Assembly (NCBI GenBank): GCA_964368755.1
Contig: CAYJCR010000002.1
Location: forward strand, 71,714 to 135,713
DNA length: 64,000 nucleotides
Origin: CALVZT01 sp964368755
GTDB taxonomy: Bacteria; Bacillota; Clostridia; Christensenellales; UBA1242
Direction: 5' to 3'
Positions 56,261 to 63,779 of this stretch are shown in pieces; the stretch's first letter is position 1; every line of letters starts with the position of its first letter. Position numbers and translations under genes: made by a program. A model generated the notes under the pieces. The model was given only the letters and a program-made list of their open reading frames with translations, searched no databases and was not told where the DNA came from.

Positions 56261-56770
56261 ATGAAAGTAAGACTTGCGAACAATAATGACTTACCCGTTC
56301 TATATGTACTATTCAAAGATTTAACTGCCAAGATGACAAATGAAGGTATCAAGATATGGAACGAATACTATCCATATTTTGACTTCGAAACCGATATCGA
56401 AAATAGTAGATTGTATGTTGTCACAGAAGACAATGCGGTAGTCGCAACTTTTACTCTATACGACAACACTGTTGGACAAGAATGTATTAGTTGGACAGAA
56501 CCGGAATCAAAAGCAGTCTATATCAGCCATCTTGGAGTAGACATACACCATCTTAGACAAGGCATAGGCAACAAATGTATTGATTATATGAAGGATATAG
56601 CTTTGTCAAAAGGTGCAAAGTATCTTCGACTAATGGTAGCAGATATCAACACCCCAGCAGTCGCATTATATACCAAGAATGGTTTCAAAAAACGCATCGG
56701 TACCTTCCACGAAGAATCAGAAATGGTAGGAACAACAATCCACGAGAACGGATATGAGATAAGATTGTAA
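56261..56770 (+). CDS. GNAT-family N-acetyltransferase
   Basis: A 169-residue acetyl-CoA-dependent acetyltransferase. Motif A (HLRQGIGNKCIDYM) supplies the acetyl-CoA pyrophosphate loop, and ALYTKNGFKK the C-terminal motif. The substrate is unknown. ATG 56261 has TAAGGAG and a promoter upstream; the longer frame from 56195 crosses that promoter and is rejected. Confidence 0.9.
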   Translation: MKVRLANNNDLPVLYVLFKDLTAKMTNEGIKIWNEYYPYFDFETDIENSRLYVVTEDNAVVATFTLYDNTVGQECISWTEPESKAVYISHLGVDIHHLRQGIGNKCIDYMKDIALSKGAKYLRLMVADINTPAVALYTKNGFKKRIGTFHEESEMVGTTIHENGYEIRL

Positions 56771-56812
56771 CTCCTGCTCCACTTGCAGCAATAGTCAATA
56801 TCTAACCCCGAA

Positions 56813-56844
56813 AAAAAACACCTCTCGATTGAAAGGTGTTTTTT
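56813..56844 (+). terminator. Terminator of the GNAT gene
   Basis: AACACCT and AGGTGTT form a stem with flanking A and T runs, between the GNAT gene and tRNA-Ser; it could serve both strands. Confidence 0.7.
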
Positions 56845-56852
56845 ATTATACT

Positions 56853-56942
56853 TGGCGGAGAATGAGGGAGTCGAACCCCCGTTGCAATTGCTTGCAAAAC
56901 AGATTTCGAATCTGCCGCATTCGACCACTCTGCCAATTCTCC
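56853..56942 (-). tRNA. tRNA-Ser (anticodon CGA)
   Basis: On the minus strand the 90 bases fold as a class II tRNA. The acceptor begins GGAGAAT and pairs with ATTCTCC; the anticodon loop TTCGAAA has CGA in the centre; there is a long variable arm and a T-loop TTCGACT. The 3' CGCCA is encoded. It reads UCG serine codons. Confidence 0.95.
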
Positions 56943-56994
56943 ATAGGTCGTATAGATTTTGATAATTTATTTTAACATTGTTACCACACTTTTT

Positions 56995-57011
56995 GCAGAG
57001 TGGTCGAATGC
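56995..57011 (+). repeat. 17-base inverted copy of the tRNA-Ser D-arm region
   Basis: GCAGAGTGGTCGAATGC here is an exact reverse-complement partner of 56917-56933 inside the tRNA. It lies outside any gene and is followed by two GC-rich hairpins. Confidence 0.85.
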
Positions 57012-57022
57012 TTTTCTGGGGT

Positions 57023-57052
57023 CCCCAAACTAATGCGCCAGCATTTTTGGGG
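57023..57052. repeat. GC-rich hairpin
   Basis: CCCCAAA and TTTGGGG enclose AATGC and GCATT, a 12-pair stem with a small bulge; the palindrome GGGGTCCCC overlaps its left side. There is no T run, so it is not a standard terminator. Confidence 0.65.
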
Positions 57053-57057
57053 AAAAG

Positions 57058-57095
57058 GAACAAAAATTATGCGCAAAAGACACTCCTTTTGCGCA
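57058..57095 (-). terminator. Terminator of the zinc-ribbon membrane protein gene
   Basis: TGCGCAAAAG and CTTTTGCGCA form a perfect ten-base stem; on the minus strand it is followed by TAATTTTTG. It lies just after the stop codon at 57111. Confidence 0.75.
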
Positions 57096-57110
57096 CAATC
57101 TTCAAATACT

Positions 57111-57680
57111 TTACTTCAATCCACCAACAAACAAGTTAGTTGAAATAGCATAGACAAATGTCCCAATAATCAAAGCGATTGTGAGCGCTAACATTATCCA
57201 AGAATATACGCTTTTTGCCTTGAACTTACAAACATCCACGATGGCACATATTACAGCTATAAGTTCACATAGCAAACATATGATTGTTCCACCAAGACTA
57301 CCAACTATCGTGAATACCCATCCGAACAATAGGAAGTTGATGATAGCGGCTGCATTATTGCTATTGACAACAGATTGAGTTGCAACCATAGATACGATAG
57401 CAAACAAGAACATTACAGCGCCTAATACCAAGAATATCCAACAAGCGATAAGAGAAGTATGCCTTTTCTTCGCATTCTTCTTAGCACTCTTAGCAGTTTC
57501 AGCATGCTCGCCTACTGCATATGGATTGTAATACTGATTAACTTCAATCTTAGGACTTATCTTAGTAGGCTCTAATACTTCTGGTTGAACACTAGGTTCT
57601 TTTTTCTCCTGCACAGAACCACAATATGGACAAGTATCGAAGTCATTACCGAGCTCTGCTCCACATGAATTACATTTCAT
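57111..57680 (-). CDS. Zinc-ribbon membrane protein
   Basis: A 189-residue protein with an N-terminal zinc ribbon (CNSCG ... CPYCG, residues 3-21), a polar linker with a Lys-rich section and three membrane segments. The function is unknown; such proteins are common in Clostridia. The start follows AAGGAG on the minus strand. Confidence 0.82.
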   Translation of the reverse strand: MKCNSCGAELGNDFDTCPYCGSVQEKKEPSVQPEVLEPTKISPKIEVNQYYNPYAVGEHAETAKSAKKNAKKRHTSLIACWIFLVLGAVMFLFAIVSMVATQSVVNSNNAAAIINFLLFGWVFTIVGSLGGTIICLLCELIAVICAIVDVCKFKAKSVYSWIMLALTIALIIGTFVYAISTNLFVGGLK

Positions 57681-57853
57681 AATCTACTCCTTACATCTGA
57701 TAGATACTCAATATCTATAATAATATATGTCCTATAAGACAAGTATCATTATCATTCCACATTTATTATTATAAGATAATATTATCATAATTGTATCAAA
57801 AAAACAACTATCCACAGCATTTTTACTATTTGTGAACAAAAATCATTATTCTT

Positions 57854-57883
57854 TTGACACAAATGTCCAAACTTTTGTATACT
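57854..57883 (+). promoter_or_regulatory. Promoter of the histidine phosphatase gene
   Basis: TTGACA, an 18-base spacer and TATACT are followed by AAAGGAAG and ATG 57905. It shows that the start is not at 57854. Confidence 0.7.
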
Positions 57884-57904
57884 CTATGTATAAAGGAAGT
57901 AGCA

Positions 57905-58528
57905 ATGATATATCTTATGCGACACGGAGAGCGTGGTATTCAAAAGTTTTGCAACAAATATGGCGACAAAAAACTTTTTGTTGATGTATCAAATATGTCG
58001 GATGCAAAAAGACAAAAAACTTATTCTCGCATAGCGCATCGCATACTTAACGATAGACTTACCAATGTTGGCAAAAAGCAAGTTAGAGATTCTATTCCAC
58101 ACTTATCTTCGCTTAACATCAATAGAATAATTACCTCTACACATTACAGATGTGTTCAGACTTCTAATATTATTGCAAGAGCATTGAATATCCCTGTTGT
58201 ATACGAACCAAGATTTTGCGAACGTACACCTTACTACTTCATTAGTCATATAGACAAGGAAGAGTTCCAGCGCATTTGGGACAATTACCTCAATTATAAC
58301 TTCCACACAGATAAGATAGAAGATTGCCCAACTTTCATCAATACAGTTTTCTCTGCACTCAAAGATATTGAATCAAACTACCCTAACGAGAACATCCTAG
58401 TTGTTGGACACAGTTGTCTTAGATATGCCTTCGACGCATTCTTTGACGGACTTCCAAAGTCTGGCATCTTACCTCACAAAAAGCTTAATAATTGCGAAAC
58501 AATTGGTTATAAAAAAGCATCACTATAA
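57905..58528 (+). CDS. Histidine phosphatase superfamily protein (phosphoglycerate-mutase-like)
   Basis: The N-terminal LMRHGER carries the phospho-His and VVGHS the second active-site His. The 207-residue protein has an insert after the first motif. The substrate is unknown; relatives act on sugar phosphates or nucleotides. It is the last ordinary housekeeping-type gene before the island. Confidence 0.88.
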   Translation: MIYLMRHGERGIQKFCNKYGDKKLFVDVSNMSDAKRQKTYSRIAHRILNDRLTNVGKKQVRDSIPHLSSLNINRIITSTHYRCVQTSNIIARALNIPVVYEPRFCERTPYYFISHIDKEEFQRIWDNYLNYNFHTDKIEDCPTFINTVFSALKDIESNYPNENILVVGHSCLRYAFDAFFDGLPKSGILPHKKLNNCETIGYKKASL

Positions 58529-58543
58529 TAGTGGTGCTTTATA
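58514..58543. terminator. Bidirectional terminator
   Basis: AAAGCATCACTA and TAGTGGTGCTTT form a 12-pair stem with one wobble; the stop codon of the phosphatase gene is in the loop. It also ends the convergent gene at 58544. Confidence 0.75.
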
Positions 58544-59203
58544 TTATTGTTCTTCACTTGGTAAAAATGTTCTTGCATACTGAGCTCTTCTATACATTAT
58601 TTGTCTTTGACAAGTCTCAGGGGTTTCCTTACCCATTGCTATATAATCACTATCTCTCTTATCTAACTGCAAAGATTCTTTGTGTGCTCTCTCAGCATTG
58701 CGAATATATATTGATGGATCAAGTCCAAATCTCCTTATTGATATCTCGCTCTGGTCCAAAGTGTCATCATATCTAGAATCATCTATGTTATTGTCTTCCA
58801 ATATCTTCTGGTATCCAAGAGTTTTTGTAAAATCTCCAGCACATTCAATAAGTATTTTTAACGCTCTCTGCTCAGTTATTGAGCTCCCATATTCCCAATT
58901 ATTCACAAAACATTCTGGCAACTGTATCTTGCCATCGAATGTAGAATATCGTATATTTGTCCTAGCATATTGACAAAGGAACTGATACGCTTGTTTCTTG
59001 CGAGTCTCTTGATTAAATTCTGTCTTCATTGGCAAAAAAGTATAGAATACTCCATTCTTTCTTTCTTCATATTCTGGGCTCCATACCAATCTATTCCAAG
59101 CATACTTCATATATGCAATAAAGATGTCTTGAGTAAGACACTTGTCTTTGTTGGCATAAAAATATGTTGATAATATTGCATCTTTGCCTATAGCAAGTAA
59201 CAC
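58544..59203 (-). CDS. Unknown protein of the accessory island, 219 aa
   Basis: I do not recognise it. It is soluble, rich in Tyr, Arg and Gln, helical in its C-terminal half, and has no signal peptide. It starts with GTG at 59203, eight bases after AAGGAG. A strong promoter (59241-59269) drives it, divergent from the HipS/HipT-like genes, with a palindrome between the two promoters. Its position suggests co-regulation with that system, but no function can be stated. Confidence 0.75.
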   Translation of the reverse strand: MLLAIGKDAILSTYFYANKDKCLTQDIFIAYMKYAWNRLVWSPEYEERKNGVFYTFLPMKTEFNQETRKKQAYQFLCQYARTNIRYSTFDGKIQLPECFVNNWEYGSSITEQRALKILIECAGDFTKTLGYQKILEDNNIDDSRYDDTLDQSEISIRRFGLDPSIYIRNAERAHKESLQLDKRDSDYIAMGKETPETCQRQIMYRRAQYARTFLPSEEQ

Positions 59204-59240
59204 GAGTTAATCTCCTTATGTGCATTACCACACAGAGAAG

Positions 59241-59269
59241 ATTATGGCAGAAATATGAGGCTTTGTCAA
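59241..59269 (-). promoter_or_regulatory. Promoter of the 219-aa gene
   Basis: TTGACA, a 17-base spacer and CATAAT on the minus strand, about 38 bases before GTG 59203. Confidence 0.65.
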
Positions 59270-59323
59270 GATGCATAGTTGTAGTTTTGTGAGATATTTG
59301 GTAATAAATTGTTTTTTTACAAC

Positions 59324-59337
59324 AATGTAATTACATT
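59324..59337. promoter_or_regulatory. Possible operator between divergent promoters
   Basis: AATGTAATTACATT is a perfect 14-base palindrome, 55 bases from the promoter on its left and 19 bases before the promoter on its right. It could bind a repressor, but no regulator gene is adjacent. Confidence 0.4.
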
Positions 59338-59355
59338 TTTGTTAACTCGTAGATA

Positions 59356-59384
59356 TTGACATTATATATCTTTAATGATAAACT
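59356..59384 (+). promoter_or_regulatory. Promoter of the HipS/HipT-like operon
   Basis: TTGACA, a 17-base spacer and TAAACT; a TATAAT also lies five bases further on. The AGGGGG ribosome site and ATG 59412 follow. Confidence 0.6.
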
Positions 59385-59411
59385 ATAATTATTAGATTAG
59401 GGGGATGAAGT

Positions 59412-59780
59412 ATGAAAACAAAAGCATTGGAATTGTTTTTTTCTAAATATCATCTTGGGCTTTTAACCCAAACAGATGATGGCTTTATTTACGACTCCAA
59501 CGTCCCTGGTGAGCAAGATGCTCTTGCTGAGCACTTGATTATCAACGGATATGAAAATATGTTTGGCAATGTTGAAAAGCACTACACTTCCCTTCCTCCA
59601 GTATTTGCTACCGCGTATCAAGAGATTATGCTTGGCGCAGAAACCATTCAAGACCTTGGAGTTAGTCCAAGTGACACACCATTTGATATACTATTTGCAC
59701 AAGCAGGTTCAGAGCAAGAAGACTCAGGTTTCCATTTTGGCAGAGCATTTGTAGAGAACGATAACCTATATCAGGACTAG
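59412..59780 (+). CDS. HipS-like small protein (HipA N-terminal subdomain type), first copy
   Basis: The 122 residues resemble the small N-terminal subdomain of HipA, which in HipBST systems is a separate antitoxin, HipS. Visible features are LGLLTQTDDGFIYDSN near the start, LPPVFATAYQEIM in the middle (compare the LPPxFxNLLPEG region) and DTPFDILFAQAG. It aligns end to end with the 108-residue protein downstream of the kinase. The gene is first in the operon, with the kinase start ten bases after its stop. An antitoxin role is inferred from position and similarity judged by eye. Confidence 0.65.
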   Translation: MKTKALELFFSKYHLGLLTQTDDGFIYDSNVPGEQDALAEHLIINGYENMFGNVEKHYTSLPPVFATAYQEIMLGAETIQDLGVSPSDTPFDILFAQAGSEQEDSGFHFGRAFVENDNLYQD

Positions 59781-59790
59781 TGGACAATAT

Positions 59791-60969
59791 ATGAGATATA
59801 AATTACATGTTTTTGATAAGATTGAAAGGCGTACAATTACTCGTGGACACAATCCAAAGTTCGTCGCCACTATCGATGACAAAAAATATTATATAAAATA
59901 CAATTCAGAAGCTGACGATCGCGACAATGTACAAAAAAACATTGCCGAAGGTTTTGTTTCACGTGTTATGAAAAAAATTGGTGTCAATTGTGTTAACGTA
60001 GAACTTGGCGATATACAATACAATGATGAAAACGATACAAAGGTAACAAAAAAGAGTTGCCTTGTCGAATCTTATAAGGATAAGAATGTTGTTGCATCTT
60101 TTACATTACTTGAAGTAATGAGACCAGATGATGAGACAACCCCATTTACCAACTTTGACAAAGTATATTGCTCTGTACAAAAAACACTAGAAAAACTTCC
60201 AAAATATTTGTCAAAAATGTCTGATATATATTCACACAATAATGCAACAGATGCAAACAATCCTTTTTCTAGATTAATAATTGACACAAATCTTACAAAA
60301 GATTTGATCAATCAATGTATTGTTGACTACATGTTTGCCAATGACGACAGACACGAGGAGAATGTTGAGTTCTTGATAGTCAAAGAAGACAATTATTATG
60401 TTCTCAAGGTAGCCCCAATGTTCGACAACGGCAAGTCTTTGGGACTCCAAGTCAGCGAAAGCAAAGCTGCGGATATGGAGTCTGCTGACTACAAATACAA
60501 TATATTTGCCAATATCTGTGATTACAGATACTCAATAAGTTATATCAACCAACGAGAGACCGTTACTTTTAATGAGCAATGTTCGGATATATCCGATCAT
60601 TTTCAGAGTATTGCATATACTGACGAAGACTTTTGCTTCAATGATTTGAACAATAACGCAAATTATCACACATACCGCAGATTAAAAGATATGGACATTA
60701 ATAAAGAATTATCTGAATATCTATCTTTGGTCGGTGGTATTGAAAATGGTGGAAATGAAGTCACACAAGACCTTATTGACGCTTTTAATAGTGCCACAGG
60801 GCTAACTCTTACACTTGCTCACGCACACGCCGTGGTGGGCACATTTGGGGCAAGAAAAGCTGCTCTAACTCATGCTATGCAAGATATAGATGCTCAATAT
60901 GACAAAGCACTAGAGAAAACATCTGCAATTATTCCATCAGCAAAAGACCCAAGTGAAGGAGACGAATAA
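59791..60969 (+). CDS. HipT-like (HipA-family) kinase without N-terminal subdomain
   Basis: The 392 residues begin directly at the HipA glycine-rich loop: TITRGHNPKF (residues 15-24) corresponds to the SIS-GxQPK loop of HipT, with Thr in place of both Ser. YYIKY holds the likely ATP-binding Lys, AEGFVSRVMKKIG the helix after it, FANDDRHEEN (catalytic Asp) and APMFDNG (metal Asp) the active site. These are intact, so it should be an active kinase. HipT of E. coli phosphorylates TrpS; the target here is unknown. The C-terminal 90 residues, with an Ala/His-rich helix, look specific to this protein. Confidence 0.8.
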   Translation: MRYKLHVFDKIERRTITRGHNPKFVATIDDKKYYIKYNSEADDRDNVQKNIAEGFVSRVMKKIGVNCVNVELGDIQYNDENDTKVTKKSCLVESYKDKNVVASFTLLEVMRPDDETTPFTNFDKVYCSVQKTLEKLPKYLSKMSDIYSHNNATDANNPFSRLIIDTNLTKDLINQCIVDYMFANDDRHEENVEFLIVKEDNYYVLKVAPMFDNGKSLGLQVSESKAADMESADYKYNIFANICDYRYSISYINQRETVTFNEQCSDISDHFQSIAYTDEDFCFNDLNNNANYHTYRRLKDMDINKELSEYLSLVGGIENGGNEVTQDLIDAFNSATGLTLTLAHAHAVVGTFGARKAALTHAMQDIDAQYDKALEKTSAIIPSAKDPSEGDE

Positions 60970-61295
60970 TGTCAATACAACTAATGTACAAAGAGTTTGC
61001 TTTGGGCAGACTTGATAAGAAAGGCAATATATACATTTACAACTCCAACGTTGAAGGAGAAACGAGGGCAATGTCAACTTTTTTTGTTCTCGAACATTAC
61101 CCACTTCTCCATAGCAAAAAGAAGATGAGTGATAATATTTTTCCATTTTTTAGACAAATAGTTGATGATATCTTAGCAAGAGAAGATTTGCGCAAAGAAG
61201 CGAAGATAACTGCTCAAGATGATGACTATAATATACTAAGCAAGTATGCCACACTCAATCAAGACCAAGATGGTTTTTGGTTAAGAAATATTTGA
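60969..61295 (+). CDS. HipS-like small protein, second copy
   Basis: The 108 residues are a paralogue of the first small protein: LMYKEFALGRL..KGNIYIYNSNVEGE corresponds to LFFSKYHLGLL..DGFIYDSNVPGE, then IFPFFRQIVDDIL and DDYNILSKYA match the later segments, and the end QDQDGFWLR corresponds to QEDSGFHFG. It starts in the TAATG that ends the kinase gene, so translation is coupled. Such a second N-subdomain protein downstream of the kinase is not part of the HipBST layout I know. Confidence 0.65.
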   Translation: MSIQLMYKEFALGRLDKKGNIYIYNSNVEGETRAMSTFFVLEHYPLLHSKKKMSDNIFPFFRQIVDDILAREDLRKEAKITAQDDDYNILSKYATLNQDQDGFWLRNI

Positions 61296-61309
61296 TATTA
61301 CATTTATTA

Positions 61310-61367
61310 AAAAACACTCGATCATTGAAGACCTTTTTACAAGTACTTCTTGATCGAGTGTTTTTAT
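61310..61367. terminator. Bidirectional terminator of the kinase operon
   Basis: AAAAACACTCGATCA and TGATCGAGTGTTTTT form a perfect 15-base stem around a loop of about 26 bases. Confidence 0.8.
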
Positions 61368-61377
61368 TTATAATGAA

Positions 61378-62055
61378 TTACATTCCTTGCGAATCATCAT
61401 TTGTTTCATATATAACACTGTCTATTGTCTTTTCTTCTGTATTTTTTGGCAAAGAATACATGTCACTATTTTGACATACTCCAACTACTTCGAACAACAA
61501 TTCTGAAGGAATCTGTCTATCACTCATACAAGCGTGACAGTAATCTTTATTATTGCCAACAACTCCGCTCATTATATGCTTGAAGTTGCCTGCTACAATC
61601 GAATCTCCAAGATAATCATCAACATCTGTACATCCAGCAGTTAATACCATCAAGTCTGCAACAGGATCTGTCTTGTTAGGGCCAGCTACATATGCGGCCT
61701 TAATAATAAAAGGGTTTTCATTAACATCTTTGAACTTCCATTCAACAACATTAACATCAGCCTTCTTAGGACATTCTGGTGCTGAATGTATTTGATAAGC
61801 GTATCTCACAGCAATATCTTGAAGTTCTTTTGCTTTGCCAACAATGTCTCCGATATTGTATCCAAACAATACTTCTGGGAACATCCTAACATCATAGTTT
61901 GATGGTCTTGCAATCTTCTCAATTCTTATGTTCTCAACGCATCTTTGCAAAACTATATTGTCGCGATATATATGCTCATCTGACTTAAAGTTTAGAAACT
62001 TATCCTCTATCTCATATTCTGACAATTCACCGTAATCAATATCATTTATAATCAT
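61378..62055 (-). CDS. Unknown protein of the accessory island, 225 aa
   Basis: I do not recognise it. It is soluble and acidic. Cysteine pairs (CHAC, and single Cys in TAGC and APEC) could bind a metal. It has its own strong promoter at 62091-62119 and GGGAG upstream of the ATG, and lies convergent to the kinase operon and divergent from the Fic gene. No function can be stated. Confidence 0.72.
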   Translation of the reverse strand: MIINDIDYGELSEYEIEDKFLNFKSDEHIYRDNIVLQRCVENIRIEKIARPSNYDVRMFPEVLFGYNIGDIVGKAKELQDIAVRYAYQIHSAPECPKKADVNVVEWKFKDVNENPFIIKAAYVAGPNKTDPVADLMVLTAGCTDVDDYLGDSIVAGNFKHIMSGVVGNNKDYCHACMSDRQIPSELLFEVVGVCQNSDMYSLPKNTEEKTIDSVIYETNDDSQGM

Positions 62056-62090
62056 AATTTGTTCTCTCCCTTAAAAGTTGTGATAGAAGG

Positions 62091-62119
62091 ATTATAACAC
62101 TTACAGTCGCCTCAGTCAA
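62091..62119 (-). promoter_or_regulatory. Promoter of the 225-aa gene
   Basis: TTGACT, a 17-base spacer and TATAAT on the minus strand, about 35 bases before ATG 62055. Confidence 0.65.
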
Positions 62120-62179
62120 TACCCAAATAATAATAAATTATGTATTTTATATCTATTTTGTACTACAAAATATTTTGTA

Positions 62180-62208
62180 TTGAAATATAGCAATATATAT
62201 GATATAAT
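62180..62208 (+). promoter_or_regulatory. Promoter of the Fic gene
   Basis: TTGAAA, a 17-base spacer and TATAAT, then GAGG and ATG 62238. Confidence 0.65.
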
Positions 62209-62237
62209 ATAAATAATAAAAAATATGCGAGGTCAAT

Positions 62238-63308
62238 ATGGAAAGAGAAAGCTTAGCACAAAGAATAGCTCAACTCATACAAGAATATGCCAATGAAAAA
62301 GCAAAAAAAGAAAATCATTCAACTCAAAACGTGAGTAATCTTCCTCCACAAAAGAAAAAGACTTATTGTCTTACAGAAGAAGATGAAGCAAGAACTCCAT
62401 ATTTTGTCACGCATTACCAAAGCCTCAAAGACAAGTATGATCTAATAGAGATCAACAAGTCCGTTATTGACAAATATGAAAGTGAGAACCCAGGTGTGTA
62501 CAAAAGATACGAGAAAGCTATTGACAGAGTATTTCCTTTTGGCACAGCCTTGTCTCTAGCTAATATCGAAGGTGAGAAAGATGAGATTAATATTGATCCT
62601 TCGGAGACTGTTATCAAGTCCTTGGCTCGCCATAGAAATGCTATTCGGAATGCAACAAACAAAGCTCGCTATGGTTGGGACGAATGGCGTCCTCGTTCTT
62701 GTTTCAACGATCTAGAGTTTATTCTATTCTCTACCAACAGAGCTCTTGGAGAAGATGCTGAAGATTCAGATATTAGAAGATCTACACAAATGTACCAATA
62801 TAGAGACAAAGAAGTGTTGGTTGGTAATGGTGGTCACAATGAGATAGGAATATTCACTGCAGCTCCTGTAAGAGATGTTTTGACAAAAATGACAGCTCTT
62901 CTTTGCGAATATGAAGATAATAAAACTTCTCACAAACTCAGTCCAATAGAGATGGCCGTTAAGTTCAACGTAGAGATGGTAAGAATACAACCTTTCCTCG
63001 ATCAGAACAAAAGACTTGGTATGGTTGCGATGAACTTTATACTTGCAGAGAATGGATACCCATCTGTATTTTTTGATGATGCAAAACAACTAGACGACTA
63101 TGTTGTTATGATGTATACAGGTATAATCAAAAGAGATCTTACCCCATTGACACAAGCAGTATCTGACAAAATACTAGAACAACAAAGATCAGTAATCAAT
63201 TATTGCAAAAATGAAAAAATGGCAAACGTTCTTATCAGCGAAGGAATCAATCCAATTGAGAACGAGGATGTAGTCTCATTAACCCCACCTACAGATCCTG
63301 AGGGATAA
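62238..63308 (+). CDS. Fic-domain protein with altered active site
   Basis: The 356-residue protein has a charged N-terminal section (1-60), then a helical domain and the Fic core. The core motif, normally HPFxDGNGRxGR, reads QPFLDQNKRLGM (residues 251-262): the catalytic His is Gln251, two Gly are Gln256 and Lys258, and the last Arg is Met262. The inhibitory-helix region NIEG (near 110) keeps the Glu but lacks the usual Ser. AMPylation by the standard mechanism seems unlikely, so it may be a pseudoenzyme, an antitoxin-like partner or a Fic with different chemistry. It is alone in its transcript. Confidence 0.8.
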   Translation: MERESLAQRIAQLIQEYANEKAKKENHSTQNVSNLPPQKKKTYCLTEEDEARTPYFVTHYQSLKDKYDLIEINKSVIDKYESENPGVYKRYEKAIDRVFPFGTALSLANIEGEKDEINIDPSETVIKSLARHRNAIRNATNKARYGWDEWRPRSCFNDLEFILFSTNRALGEDAEDSDIRRSTQMYQYRDKEVLVGNGGHNEIGIFTAAPVRDVLTKMTALLCEYEDNKTSHKLSPIEMAVKFNVEMVRIQPFLDQNKRLGMVAMNFILAENGYPSVFFDDAKQLDDYVVMMYTGIIKRDLTPLTQAVSDKILEQQRSVINYCKNEKMANVLISEGINPIENEDVVSLTPPTDPEG

Positions 63309-63328
63309 TATAATAGTCAAGTATAACA

Positions 63329-63360
63329 AAAAGCACTTTCATTACAGAAAGTGCTTTTTT
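63329..63360 (+). terminator. Terminator of the Fic gene
   Basis: AAAAGCACTTTC and GAAAGTGCTTTT form a perfect 12-base stem with T6. Confidence 0.85.
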
Positions 63361-63487
63361 ATGACTACTATTATTTTATGACACGAGGTCGTGTTGTCCT
63401 GACCAAAATGAGAGGGGAGGAAAATAGAGTTCGCAAGACTTACCAAGAGCTAGAGATTAGCTTGCTTATAGTACTGTTATAATCAAC

Positions 63488-63513
63488 AAAAAAGACACCT
63501 CATGCGGTGTCTT
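63488..63513 (-). terminator. rRNA operon terminator
   Basis: AAGACACC and GGTGTCTT form a stem followed, on the minus strand, by T6, just after the 5S gene. Confidence 0.8.
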
Positions 63514-63521
63514 CAATGGTA

Positions 63522-63639
63522 TGCTGGCAATGTTCTATCTTCCCGGACCGTTACCAGCCAAGTATTGTCGACGATAAGAAGCTTAACTTCCGTGTTCGGT
63601 ATGAGAACGGGTGGATCCTTCTTTCTATGGTCACCAGCA
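63522..63639 (-). rRNA. rrf: 5S ribosomal RNA
   Basis: On the minus strand the gene begins TGCTGGTGACCATAG and ends with the complementary CCAGCA. The internal segment CCGAACACGGAAGTTAAGC is the conserved 5S core. It follows 23S rRNA after a spacer of about 140 bases that contains no tRNA. Confidence 0.95.
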
Positions 63640-63779
63640 ATTGTATTGAAACTTTGTTTTCACAAAGATAACAATCGTATATGTATATTAACACTCTCTT
63701 ACGAGTTTGTCAATATTTTGTCACCAAAATGTTCTTGCAGTAAGAACACTGGCAACTGCATAATTTATATCATAATAAT

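Noticed and set aside
59204..59411. A short HipB-like gene upstream of the kinase operon
   Set aside because: No open frame with a helix-turn-helix pattern was found in this gap on either strand.
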